DNA of 64,000 bases from Microbacterium sp. 1S1. Its GTDB lineage: Bacteria; Actinomycetota; Actinomycetes; Actinomycetales; Microbacteriaceae. Below the pieces are notes generated by a model that was given only the letters and a program-made list of their open reading frames with translations, made no database searches and was not told where the DNA came from. The translations under genes were made by a program, and so were the position numbers. Below, piece after piece: positions 17,404 to 24,809 of this stretch (positions are counted from its first letter, which is position 1; each line of letters starts with the position of its first letter). The stretch lies in assembly GCF_008271365.1 (NCBI RefSeq), contig NZ_CP043430.1:62001-126000 (forward strand), written 5' to 3'.

Positions 17404-18177
17404 TCAGGCCGTGGGGATGACGATGACGGGATCCGTCGTGGGCAGCCCGGACGGCGATCCGCCCTCCTGCTCGACCGTCACCGCGATGGCGTCGCCGGCA
17501 TGCATCTCCCCTTCGAGAAGCGCCGTGGCCTCTCCGCCGTCGACGTCGAACACGCCGGCCGGGATCGGATCCTCGCCACGCACGAACCACAGCTCGTAGG
17601 TCTTCCCGTCCGCCGCCTCGGGCAGGCCGTCCGTGACGAGCACCGCCTTGCCGACGGAACCCGACCAATGCGCCGTCGCGGTCGCGCCGTCGTCGAGCTC
17701 CACCGTGGCCTTCTGCGCGTCGCCGGCGGATTCGATCTCTTGCAGCGCCACGACACTCGCCGGCCGATTCAATCGGTCATTCAGGGCCACGGCCCCGATG
17801 CCCACGCCGACGAGGAGCGCCAAGCACGCGGCGAGCGCGAAGGCGAGTCGAGTCCAGCGGCGAGCCGGGCGCACCGCCGGCTCATCGGCAGCGGGAGCAC
17901 CCATCGCGGCGGCCTGGTCCGGCGCGGGGTCCGGTGCGGGGCCGTCCTGCTGCGGGGTCTGGGCGATCTGCGCGAGCAGCGCGGCGCGGACACCGGCGGG
18001 CGGAGTCACCGGGGCCACGCCGTCGGCGAGGAGAGCCGCCGTCTCATCGTCGGCGTCGCGCTGGGCCGCCCACTCCGGATGCTCGGTGAGGGCACGCCGG
18101 TAGCGGCGCTCGTCGTCCGCCGACAGCGCGTGGAGCGCGGCACCTGCCGCGAGCTCTGCGAAGTCCTTCTCGTTCAT
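17404..18177 (-). CDS. rskA: Anti-sigma factor RskA family
   Basis: Membrane anti-sigma factor that holds SigK inactive. The N-terminal cytoplasmic sigma-binding domain (MNEKDFAELAAGAALHALS, then a four-helix bundle to about 75) is followed by a Pro/Ala-rich linker. One membrane span lies at about 110-132 (LAFALAACLALLVGVGIG). The extracytoplasmic beta-rich domain has the family segment DGKTYELWFVRG. The 257-residue length fits RskA. It overlaps sigK by 4 bases. In mycobacteria, regulated proteolysis of RskA releases SigK. Confidence 0.9.
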   Translation of the reverse strand: MNEKDFAELAAGAALHALSADDERRYRRALTEHPEWAAQRDADDETAALLADGVAPVTPPAGVRAALLAQIAQTPQQDGPAPDPAPDQAAAMGAPAADEPAVRPARRWTRLAFALAACLALLVGVGIGAVALNDRLNRPASVVALQEIESAGDAQKATVELDDGATATAHWSGSVGKAVLVTDGLPEAADGKTYELWFVRGEDPIPAGVFDVDGGEATALLEGEMHAGDAIAVTVEQEGGSPSGLPTTDPVIVIPTA

Positions 18178-18776
18178 GCCGTCACCCCCATCGCCGTGCG
18201 GAGACGGGTCAGCCCGTCTCTCATCCGTGTCTTGATCGTCCCCAGCGGTGCCCCCACGAGCGCCGCGATCTCGTTCTGACTGTAACCGCCGTAGTAGGCG
18301 AGGACGAGCGCCTCCCGCTGCGCTTCGGGAAGCCCCGTCAGCGCGGCGACGACCCGCTCTCCCTCGATCTCCAACTCGACCCGTTCCGCCACGCTGTCAT
18401 GCGCGACGCCGAGGTCCTTGTATCCCGCGCGCACGTCCCGGTCCGCACTCGACTGCGACGCTCGCACCCGATCCACGGCCCGGCGATGCGCGATCGTCAT
18501 CACCCAGGTTCGCCCCTGTCCCTTGTTCGGAGCGAACCGGGAAGCGGATTGCCAGATCTCGAGGAAGACCTCCTGGAGCACTTCCTCGCTCTGCGCGCGG
18601 TTCACGAGCACGCGGAGGATCAAGCCGAAGACACGGGAGGAGAGGGAGTCGTACAGCGCGGCGAAGGCAGCCTGATCACCGGAGGCGACGCGGACGAGGA
18701 GGTCGGCGACAGCATCCTGCGGCGCCGTCCCGTCCTCGGGGACGTCCATCCCATCGATGACCATCTCCATAAGCAT
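18174..18776 (-). CDS. sigK: ECF RNA polymerase sigma factor SigK
   Basis: 200-residue group 4 sigma factor. Region 2 carries SEEVLQEVFLEIWQ and then GRTWVMTIAHRRAVDRVR, and region 4 carries the helix-turn-helix LAYYGGYSQNEIAALVG. These match SigK. ATG 18776 follows GGGAGGAG by 7 bases. It starts 31 bases after the dipZ stop and overlaps rskA, so dipZ-sigK-rskA are probably co-transcribed and auto-activated from the SigK-like promoter upstream of dipZ. Confidence 0.92.
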   Translation of the reverse strand: MLMEMVIDGMDVPEDGTAPQDAVADLLVRVASGDQAAFAALYDSLSSRVFGLILRVLVNRAQSEEVLQEVFLEIWQSASRFAPNKGQGRTWVMTIAHRRAVDRVRASQSSADRDVRAGYKDLGVAHDSVAERVELEIEGERVVAALTGLPEAQREALVLAYYGGYSQNEIAALVGAPLGTIKTRMRDGLTRLRTAMGVTA

Positions 18777-18807
18777 GCCGTATCTCCTCCCTCTTCCCGT
18801 GCAGACG

Positions 18808-20520
18808 TCACCCGAATGTGAACGAATACACCTCGACGCCGGACGGGACGTCGAGCGTGAACGTGCCCTTCTCGATGTCGCTCTCCTCCCTGAGGCCGTA
18901 GGAGCGCGGAGTCCCGTCGACCGTGATGGTCTGTTCCTTCCCGTCGGCGTCCGTCACCACCACCTCGCCCGATCCGGCGACGACCATGCGTACCTCGGCG
19001 GCTCGGTACTCCAGCCGGATGCGTCCCTCGTCCGCCGTCGGCGTCACGTACTGGGTCTCCACGGTCCAGTCGCCGTCCAGCGCGAAGCTGTCGTCGGGCT
19101 GGTCCTCCGGGAACGTGAAAGTCCCGTCGCCTCGCCGGTACTCGTCGCCGCCGCCGTAGTTGACGTCCTTCGAGGAGCCGAGGAACGTCTCCCGTGTCGT
19201 GGCGCCCACCTCGGGTGTCTCATCCTTCACGTCCGTGGCGGCGGGGAGTTCGACGTCGGGGTCGGCGTCCTCCAGCAGCTCCCTGATCATCGCCTCCGTC
19301 GCGGCGTAGTTGCCCTCACCGAAGGAGATGTGGCGCACGGTGCCCTCCGCGTCGATGAGGTAGTGCGCGGGCCAGTACCGGTTGCGGTAGTTCGTCCAGG
19401 TGGAGAGCGTGTTGTCGAGGGCGACCGGATACTCGATGCCGAAGTCACGCGCCCCGGCCGCCACGTTCCCCGGATCCTTCTCGAAGGCGTACTCGGGCGA
19501 GTGGATGCCGATCACCCGCAGGCCCGCATCGCGATAGGCCTCGTCCCAGGCCACGACGTGCGGGATGGAGCGCTGGCAGTTGATGCAGGAGTATGCCCAG
19601 AAGTCGATGAGGACCACCTGTCCGCGCAGGTCTTTCAGGTCGACCGCCTCCCCGTCCGGCGTGTTGAGCCACTGCTGGATGCCCTTGATCGACGGCGCGG
19701 TGCCGCAGGACTCGAGTTCGGTCGCGCCGTTCGTGCATTGGTCGAGGTCCTTGTTCTCCTCGTTCACCAGACCACCGAGGTCGAGCGCGTCCTGCACCTG
19801 CTCCGAGTCGGCGATCTGCTCCTGCAGGGGCGCCGTGTAGTCCGGCAGCAGCCGCTGCAGCGCCTGGGGGACGTTGAACACCAGACCGACGGCGAGCGCG
19901 ATCATCGCCACGCCGGCGGCGATCCGCAGCGCGCGCTCCTTCGTCCGGAAGGCCCGGATGCGCTCGACGACGCTGCGACCGGCGAGAGCGAAGATCAACA
20001 GGGGCACGGCGACGCCGATCGCGAAGGAGACGGTGAGCAGCACGGTCCCCACACCGATCTGGCCCGTGGAACCGGCGACGATGATGGCTGCGAGCACCGG
20101 GCCCGCGCAGGGGACGAACACCGCTCCGAGGGCGAGGCCGACACCGAACCCGTTGCCGCGGTTCTTCACCTCGCGCTGGCCGAAGCGCTGGAACGGCCGC
20201 TCCAGGATGTGCTGGAACCGCGGCACGATGAGTCCCACGCCGATGATGACCAGGACCGCGATGCCGACCCAGCGGATGATGTCCTGCGGCAGGTTCAGCA
20301 GGCCGAGGATGAGCGACCCGGCGAGCGTCACGAGCGTGAAGCTCAGCACGAGCCCCGCGATGACGAAGTAAGGACGGCTGCGTTTCGCGGGCACCGCCTC
20401 CCCCTCGTAGGACGCCGACTGGGCGCCGCCGGTCAGGAAGATCACCGGCAGCACGGGCAGGATGCACGGCGAGATACCGGTGATGAGCCCGCCGAGCAGG
20501 CCGATGATGATCAGGTCCAT
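18808..20520 (-). CDS. dipZ: DipZ: CcdA-type transmembrane protein fused to thioredoxin-like domain
   Basis: 570 residues. The N-terminal CcdA/DsbD-type membrane domain of about six spans begins IGLLGGLITGISPCILPVLP and carries conserved Cys near SPCILP and in VPCAGPVLAA. Next comes an extracytoplasmic thioredoxin/TlpA-like domain with active site CINC in FWAYSCINCQRSIPH. A C-terminal beta-sandwich follows (about 430-570). This is the DipZ architecture of actinobacteria, which moves electrons across the membrane to extracytoplasmic thiols. ATG 20520 (MDLIIIGLLGG) follows GAGGA; upstream in-frame sequence is not protein-like. In M. tuberculosis dipZ lies between mpt83 and mpt70 and belongs to the SigK regulon, as suggested here. 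Confidence 0.93.
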   Translation of the reverse strand: MDLIIIGLLGGLITGISPCILPVLPVIFLTGGAQSASYEGEAVPAKRSRPYFVIAGLVLSFTLVTLAGSLILGLLNLPQDIIRWVGIAVLVIIGVGLIVPRFQHILERPFQRFGQREVKNRGNGFGVGLALGAVFVPCAGPVLAAIIVAGSTGQIGVGTVLLTVSFAIGVAVPLLIFALAGRSVVERIRAFRTKERALRIAAGVAMIALAVGLVFNVPQALQRLLPDYTAPLQEQIADSEQVQDALDLGGLVNEENKDLDQCTNGATELESCGTAPSIKGIQQWLNTPDGEAVDLKDLRGQVVLIDFWAYSCINCQRSIPHVVAWDEAYRDAGLRVIGIHSPEYAFEKDPGNVAAGARDFGIEYPVALDNTLSTWTNYRNRYWPAHYLIDAEGTVRHISFGEGNYAATEAMIRELLEDADPDVELPAATDVKDETPEVGATTRETFLGSSKDVNYGGGDEYRRGDGTFTFPEDQPDDSFALDGDWTVETQYVTPTADEGRIRLEYRAAEVRMVVAGSGEVVVTDADGKEQTITVDGTPRSYGLREESDIEKGTFTLDVPSGVEVYSFTFG

Positions 20521-20545
20521 GAGGTCCTCGTCTCTGTCGGGTGCT

Positions 20546-20574
20546 GTTCGCGCCGACCCCCTGCAACGGATTGG
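20546..20574 (-). promoter_or_regulatory. SigK-like promoter candidate for dipZ-sigK-rskA
   Basis: On the minus strand, CCAATCC (20574-20568) and GCGAAC (20551-20546) with 16 bases between resemble the mycobacterial SigK consensus CCATCC-N16/17-CCGAAT, though less well than the opposite promoter. It lies 26 bases upstream of the dipZ start. Confidence 0.45.
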
Positions 20575-20609
20575 ATTCGACCCGATTCCGAGGAATCTCG
20601 AATTTTCTC

Positions 20610-20636
20610 CCATCCGATTCCGCAGGGCTTCCGAAC
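20610..20636 (+). promoter_or_regulatory. SigK-like promoter of the fasciclin lipoprotein gene
   Basis: CCATCC (20610-20615) and CCGAAC (20631-20636), 15 bases apart, closely match the SigK promoter consensus CCATCC-N16/17-CCGAAT known from mycobacteria. The expected start site near 20643 leaves a 45-base leader ending in the GAAGGAG of the next gene. Confidence 0.65.
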
Positions 20637-20687
20637 ACCTCTCGACGCCACGGAGAGGCCGTGGCCGGAGTTTCGAAGGAGCTCGAC

Positions 20688-21347
20688 ATGTTCAGCACCA
20701 AGAAGAAGGTCACCGCAGCAGTCACCCTGGGTCTGGCGAGCGCATTCCTGCTCTCGGCATGTTCCATGGGCAGCGGAACGAGCACGGAGGAGTCGTCGGA
20801 GCCGACGACCCCGGAGACGTCGGAGTCGACGCCGATGGAGATGGACCCCGCCGCGAACCTCGTCGGCCCCGGCTGCGAGGCGTACGCCGAAGAGGTCCCG
20901 GACGGCGCCGGTTCCATCCAGGGCATGTCCCAGGACCCGGTGGCGGTCGCCGCCTCGAACAACCCCATGCTGAAGACCCTCGTGTCGGCGGTGAGCGGCG
21001 AGCTCAACCCGGACGTGAACCTCGTCGACACTCTGAACGGCGATGAGTTCACCGTCTTCGCCCCGGTCGACGACGCCTTCGCGAAGATCGACGCCGCGAC
21101 GATCGAGACCCTGAAGACCGACAGCGACCTGCTGACGTCGATCCTCACCTACCACGTCGTCCCCGGCCAGATCGAGCCGTCCGACATCGAGGGCATGCAC
21201 ACGACCGTGCAGGGCGCCGACGTCGAGGTGACCGGCAGCGGCGACGAGTGGATGGTCAACGACGCCAACGTCATCTGCGGTGGCGTGCAGACCGCGAACG
21301 CGACCGTGTACCTCATCGACTCGGTCCTGATGCCCCCGGCTGAGTAA
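20688..21347 (+). CDS. Fasciclin-domain lipoprotein, MPT83/MPT70-like
   Basis: 219-residue secreted lipoprotein. A signal peptide ([20 protein letters not shown]) ends in lipobox LLSAC, followed by a Ser/Thr/Glu-rich linker and a single fasciclin (FAS1) domain at about 85-219. The FAS1 H1 and H2 segments [17 protein letters not shown] and [14 protein letters not shown] are clear. The conserved [20 protein letters not shown] segment is that of mycobacterial MPT83/MPT70. ATG 20688 follows GAAGGAG. It is divergent from dipZ-sigK-rskA, which mirrors the SigK regulon of M. tuberculosis. The role is unknown but it is likely surface-exposed. Confidence 0.9.
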   Translation: MFSTKKKVTAAVTLGLASAFLLSACSMGSGTSTEESSEPTTPETSESTPMEMDPAANLVGPGCEAYAEEVPDGAGSIQGMSQDPVAVAASNNPMLKTLVSAVSGELNPDVNLVDTLNGDEFTVFAPVDDAFAKIDAATIETLKTDSDLLTSILTYHVVPGQIEPSDIEGMHTTVQGADVEVTGSGDEWMVNDANVICGGVQTANATVYLIDSVLMPPAE

Positions 21348-21421
21348 GCCAGGGACGGTGCCGGCGACCCGACCGGCACACGGCCTCCCCCGGTTGTCAG
21401 GAGGGACACGGGGCAGGTGAA

Positions 21422-21455
21422 GGGGCCGTCGGCGAGCTGTGGCGCCGACGGCCCC
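21422..21455 (+). terminator. Terminator after the fasciclin gene
   Basis: A perfect 13-bp stem (21422-21434 with 21443-21455), 8-base loop, then TCGTCGT. It lies 75 bases after the lipoprotein gene and 28 bases before tRNA-Lys. Confidence 0.75.
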
Positions 21456-21482
21456 TCGTCGTGCGCCCTAGACTGGGAGCAC

Positions 21483-21555
21483 GGGCCTCTAGCTCAGTTG
21501 GCAGAGCATCGGACTTTTAATCCGCGGGTCGTGGGTTCGAGCCCCACGGGGCCCA
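21483..21555 (+). tRNA. tRNA-Lys (anticodon TTT)
   Basis: A full cloverleaf of 73 bases. The acceptor GGGCCTC pairs with GGGGCCC (one T-G). The D arm reads AGCTCAGTTGGCAGAGC, the anticodon loop CTTTTAA, and the T arm GTGGGTTCGAGCCCCAC. The discriminator is A21555 and CCA is not encoded. The anticodon TTT reads Lys. Confidence 0.97.
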
Positions 21556-21563
21556 CCGCATCC

Positions 21564-22028
21564 TCAGTCGTGACCACCCGTGTTCCCGGCGATCAGGTCG
21601 TCACGGATTCCGGCGACGCCACCGGGCAGCGTCTCACCGTGCATGACGAAGTCCGGGGCGTCCGGGCTCCCCCCGATGCCGCAGACGGCGACGTTGTCCT
21701 GGCCGTCGATCGTCTCCGGCACGGCCACGAACCACACTCCGGACTGCTCCAGCCACTCGGTGGTCGCCATGTCGGCGAAGAACGTCGCGTTCGGTGAGAT
21801 CGTGCGGATCTTGTCCGTGCAGAGGGAGACGAGCTCCCCCTTCGTGAAGGCGCCGGCGGACGGTGGGGCCGACGTCTCGGTGGGCGTCGGGGTGATCGTG
21901 GGGGCGGGCGAGGTCGACGGCGTCGCGGAGCTGCTGGAGGTCGCCGTCGGCGTCGGTTCCGGAGACGGGGTGCAGCCGGCGAGGACGATGAGCACCGGAA
22001 CGAGGAGGAGGGCGGGACGGAGGCGCAT
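21564..22028 (-). CDS. Small secreted lipoprotein, unknown function (154 aa)
   Basis: Signal peptide MRLRPALLLVPVLIVLAGC with lipobox VLAGC is followed by a Pro/Ser/Thr-rich stretch (about 20-60), a spacer typical of cell-wall-crossing lipoproteins. A small folded domain of about 90 residues has two Cys (SLCTDKIR and VAVCGIGG) that could form a disulfide. ATG 22028 is the first Met of the signal peptide. The stop lies 8 bases past tRNA-Lys, on the opposite strand. I do not recognise the domain. Confidence 0.8.
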   Translation of the reverse strand: MRLRPALLLVPVLIVLAGCTPSPEPTPTATSSSSATPSTSPAPTITPTPTETSAPPSAGAFTKGELVSLCTDKIRTISPNATFFADMATTEWLEQSGVWFVAVPETIDGQDNVAVCGIGGSPDAPDFVMHGETLPGGVAGIRDDLIAGNTGGHD

Positions 22029-22187
22029 GCCTGGATCGTATCGAGGACGTGCCGGGGTTTCGCGCAGCGCGGCCGTGCCCTGTATCACCGCCGCAGCCGA
22101 GTGGCCACCCCCTGGCGGGACTCGGAACGCGGCGAGAAGGTCGAGGAGTGCCCGGAACAGGGCGATCCCCCACCGAAAGGACGGACC

Positions 22188-22733
22188 ATGACTCTCACCG
22201 GAAACCGTGTGGCATTCCTGGCGACGGACGGCTTCGAGGATAGCGAACTCACGAGCCCGTGGGAGGCGGTGACGACCGAAGGCGCCAGCGCCACGCTCAT
22301 CGCCCCGGACGGTGCGGCCATCACCGGCAAGAACGGTCACGAGCAGGCCGTCGACCTGAAGTCCGCCGACGCCTCCGCCGATCAGTTCGATGCGCTCGTG
22401 CTGCCCGGCGGTGTGGTGAACGCCGATCACCTCCGCATGGACCAGGCCTCCATCGACCTTGCCCGCGCCTTCTTCGAGCAGCACAAGCCCGTCGGTGTGA
22501 TCTGCCACGGTGCCTGGATCCTCATCGAGGCCGGAGTCGTGGACGGCCGGACGATCACGAGCTACCCGAGCCTGAAGACCGACCTCCGCAATGCTGGCGC
22601 GAGCTGGGTGGACGAGGAGGTCGTCGTCGACGAAGGCCTCGTCTCGAGCCGCACGCCCGACGACCTGCCGGCGTTCAACGCCAAGCTCGTCGAGGAGATC
22701 GGCGAAGGCAAGCACGCCGGCCAGACCGCGTGA
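22188..22733 (+). CDS. DJ-1/PfpI family protein
   Basis: 181-residue class I glutamine-amidotransferase-like protein of the PfpI/YhbO group. N-terminal VAFLATDGFEDSEL has the conserved Glu; the nucleophile Cys is in VGVICHGAWILIEAG, with the His following it. Family members act as deglycases/glyoxalases or stress proteins, and some early reports call them proteases. ATG 22188 follows GAAAGGAC; the longer open frame upstream lacks a ribosome-binding site. It stands alone between oppositely oriented genes. The exact activity is not predictable from sequence. Confidence 0.88.
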   Translation: MTLTGNRVAFLATDGFEDSELTSPWEAVTTEGASATLIAPDGAAITGKNGHEQAVDLKSADASADQFDALVLPGGVVNADHLRMDQASIDLARAFFEQHKPVGVICHGAWILIEAGVVDGRTITSYPSLKTDLRNAGASWVDEEVVVDEGLVSSRTPDDLPAFNAKLVEEIGEGKHAGQTA

Positions 22734-22736
22734 CGC

Positions 22737-23255
22737 TCAGCTGACGCGCGCCCGATGGCGCCGCACGGCCGCCCGGTTCGCGCACCTCACGGAGCAGAAC
22801 CGCTGGCGGCCGTTGCGCGTCACGTCCGCGACGACGTTCGTGCACGGGGCGGCCTCGCAACGGCCGAGCCTGCTCATACCCCGGGTCACGAGGTGCAGTG
22901 CCGTGCCGAGGTTGATGATCGCGCGGAGGACGAACGGCAGCGACCGCACGTCGTCCCGGTAGTGGAGGTGCCATCCCTCGTCGTCGTGATTGGTGAGGCG
23001 AGGATAGGCGCCCGCGGCGGCGAGCTGGGCGTTGAGAAGTGTCGCGCGCGCGTCCGGGTCCGCCTCGTCGACGATGGCGAGCCAGTCGTCGATCACCGCG
23101 CGCACCTCCGCGTGATCGTCGGGCGCGGGAGGGAAGGTCTGCGTCATACCGAGAGCGAGCGTGCGCTCCTCGATGCCCGCCCGGTCCTCCGGCCAATCGT
23201 TCGCGAGAGAAGCGGCGAGGAGGACCGCGTACTCGCCGTAAGGGTTGAGATGCAT
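22737..23255 (-). CDS. CGNR zinc finger / ABATE domain protein
   Basis: 172 residues. The N-terminal part is an ABATE-type stress-sensing domain (YGEYAVLLAASLAN, then ARATLLNAQLAA). The C-terminal part is a CGNR-like zinc finger: Cys at GRCEAAPCTN and then RFCSVRCANRAAVRRHRAR, four Cys in total. The final CANR replaces the classical CGNR. Such proteins are thought to be transcriptional regulators in actinobacteria. ATG 23255 (MHLNPYGEYAV). It is convergent with the PfpI gene, with 3 bases between stops. Confidence 0.85.
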   Translation of the reverse strand: MHLNPYGEYAVLLAASLANDWPEDRAGIEERTLALGMTQTFPPAPDDHAEVRAVIDDWLAIVDEADPDARATLLNAQLAAAGAYPRLTNHDDEGWHLHYRDDVRSLPFVLRAIINLGTALHLVTRGMSRLGRCEAAPCTNVVADVTRNGRQRFCSVRCANRAAVRRHRARVS

Positions 23256-23280
23256 AAGACCATTACATCACCCTGGGTCC

Positions 23281-23493
23281 ATGACCTCACCCGACACCCT
23301 CCCGATCCCCCGCCTCTCGTCCCCCGCCGAGACCCACGAGCACGCCTGGCTGGTCGAGTCGCACCATCCCACGAGCGAGGGCATGGTGCTGTACGTCCGC
23401 TGCACGGGGTGTGCGAGCAGACGCGTCGACCTCGCCGGCCACCCGCAGACCCCGCCGACGGCGCTGAGCCGCGCGGTCAGTCCGTCAGCGTGA
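23281..23493 (+). CDS. Small conserved hypothetical protein (70 aa)
   Basis: The N-terminus is Pro/Ser-rich. It is followed by EHAWLVESHHPTSEGMVLYV and RCTGCASRRVDLAG, where CxxC and nearby His could bind a metal. The pattern looks like a small conserved actinobacterial protein rather than random ORF. ATG 23281 lacks a clear ribosome-binding site; an in-frame start at 23245 exists. It is divergent from the CGNR gene by 25 bases and overlaps the DUF1697 gene by 17 bases on the other strand. Confidence 0.6.
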   Translation: MTSPDTLPIPRLSSPAETHEHAWLVESHHPTSEGMVLYVRCTGCASRRVDLAGHPQTPPTALSRAVSPSA

Positions 23494-24010
23494 GGAGCTT
23501 CCGGACCGTGCGCAGATTCCGTGCCGTCCCGGCGACTCCGAGCGCCCTGTCCAGCACCGCCTTCGTGAGCTTCGTGGTGTGCACTCCGCCGGCGGCGTAG
23601 TCGATCCAGAGATCCTCGCCGATGAGGGCGACACGCTCCCCCGGGACCAGCCGCTCGCCGAGGACGTCGAGGGCACCGGTCGCCGGCGGACCCTCGAGGA
23701 ACATCGCGTGCACGAGCTTCAGGTCCCCCTCCGGGAAGGGCTGCGCTGCTTCCGAAGCCGCGAGCTGGGCATGGGTGCGATGGATCACGGGGGTGTCCAC
23801 GCCGAACTCCGCCGCGATGAGCGCCCGCACCGTCCCACAGGCGGCCGCCGGGTCGGACGGGGTCGCGCAGAGGATGTTGCCGCTGGCGATGTAGGTGGAG
23901 ACGTCCTCCAGGTCGGTCGCGGCGGTGAGCACCTCACGCAGCCGCGCCATGGGCACGCTGTTGCGTCCACTGACGTTCACGGCGCGGAGAAGGAGGACGC
24001 TGCGACTCAT
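23477..24010 (-). CDS. DUF1697 family protein
   Basis: 177 residues with the DUF1697 start MSRSVLLLRAVNVSGRNSVPM and the conserved segments VSTYIASGNILC and ALIGEDLWIDYAAGGVHTTK, ending in a helical LDRALG-type region. The family is common in soil bacteria and has no established function. ATG 24010 overlaps the upstream pncA stop by 4 bases, so the two are translationally coupled, which gives a weak hint of a linked role. Confidence 0.85.
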   Translation of the reverse strand: MSRSVLLLRAVNVSGRNSVPMARLREVLTAATDLEDVSTYIASGNILCATPSDPAAACGTVRALIAAEFGVDTPVIHRTHAQLAASEAAQPFPEGDLKLVHAMFLEGPPATGALDVLGERLVPGERVALIGEDLWIDYAAGGVHTTKLTKAVLDRALGVAGTARNLRTVRKLLTLTD

Positions 24011-24588
24011 GCCTCCGCGCTCTCGAGGAGTTCGGCTCCCGCGTGTGCGAGTTCCGCGAGAGCGGCAGCGCTCGGTTCCGGTGCGACCCCGGCGACCAGG
24101 TCGGTGAGCACCCGGACGTGGACGCCGTGGGCGATGGCATCAAGAGCGGAAGCCCGGACGCAGTGGTCCGTGGCGATGCCGACGACGTCGGCCGTGACGA
24201 CGCCGGCCGCGCTCAGGACCGCGGCGACCGTCGCCCCATCGTCGGTGACACCCTCGAACATCGAATAGGCCGGGCGCCCCTGACCTTTGCGTACGTGGTG
24301 CGTGACGCTCTCCGTCGTCAGCAGCGGGTCGTAGTCCGCTCCCGCGGTCCCGGCGACGCAGTGCGCCGGCCAGGAGTCGGAGTAATCGGGGGTTTCGGAG
24401 AAATGCCCGCCGTTGTCCCCCTCGGCGTCGTGCCAGTCCCGGGACGCCATGATGACCTCGTAGTCCGCGGCGTGCGACGAGAGGTAGGCGGAGACGGCGG
24501 CAGCCACCGCATCGCCGCCCTCCACCGCGAGGGCTCCACCCTCGGTGAAGTCGTTCTGCACGTCGACGATGAGAAGCGCTCTGCTCAT
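24007..24588 (-). CDS. pncA: Nicotinamidase (pyrazinamidase)
   Basis: Hydrolyses nicotinamide to nicotinate in NAD salvage. 193-residue isochorismatase-fold protein: LLIVDVQNDFTEGGALAVEG holds catalytic Asp, MASRDWHDAEGDNGGHFSE holds the metal-site Asp and His, and VGIATDHCVRASALDA contains the nucleophile Cys. These match PncA. ATG 24588 has GAGGA immediately before it; a longer in-frame start exists at 24645 but its extension is not conserved-looking. It overlaps the following DUF1697 gene. Confidence 0.92.
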   Translation of the reverse strand: MSRALLIVDVQNDFTEGGALAVEGGDAVAAAVSAYLSSHAADYEVIMASRDWHDAEGDNGGHFSETPDYSDSWPAHCVAGTAGADYDPLLTTESVTHHVRKGQGRPAYSMFEGVTDDGATVAAVLSAAGVVTADVVGIATDHCVRASALDAIAHGVHVRVLTDLVAGVAPEPSAAALAELAHAGAELLESAEA

Positions 24589-24629
24589 TCCTCGAGCGTA
24601 CGCCCGCCTCCCCGTACGCCGGAACGGCG

Positions 24630-24662
24630 AAACCCCCGGGATCACGGGGATCCCGGGGGTTT
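24630..24662 (-). terminator. Terminator of tRNA-Thr
   Basis: A perfect 13-bp stem (24630-24642 with 24650-24662) with a T-run on either side. It is read after the minus-strand tRNA-Thr and before pncA. Confidence 0.75.
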
Positions 24663-24667
24663 TCCTG

Positions 24668-24740
24668 AGCCGCTTGTCAGAATCGAACTGACGACCTTTT
24701 CATTACGAGTGAAATGCTCTGCCGACTGAGCTAAAGCGGC
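24668..24740 (-). tRNA. tRNA-Thr (anticodon CGT)
   Basis: Minus-strand cloverleaf of 73 bases. The acceptor GCCGCTT pairs with AAGCGGC. The D arm is AGCTCAGTCGGCAGAGC, the anticodon stem TTTCA/TGAAA with loop CTCGTAA, and the T arm GTCAGTTCGATTCTGAC. Anticodon CGT reads Thr ACG. CCA is not encoded. The discriminator is T. Confidence 0.96.
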
Positions 24741-24809
24741 GTGCGACGCGTGAGCGGCGCGATCACCGATATTACCCTGTCTCGCGCTCACTCGCGAATC
24801 GAGCCCCGC

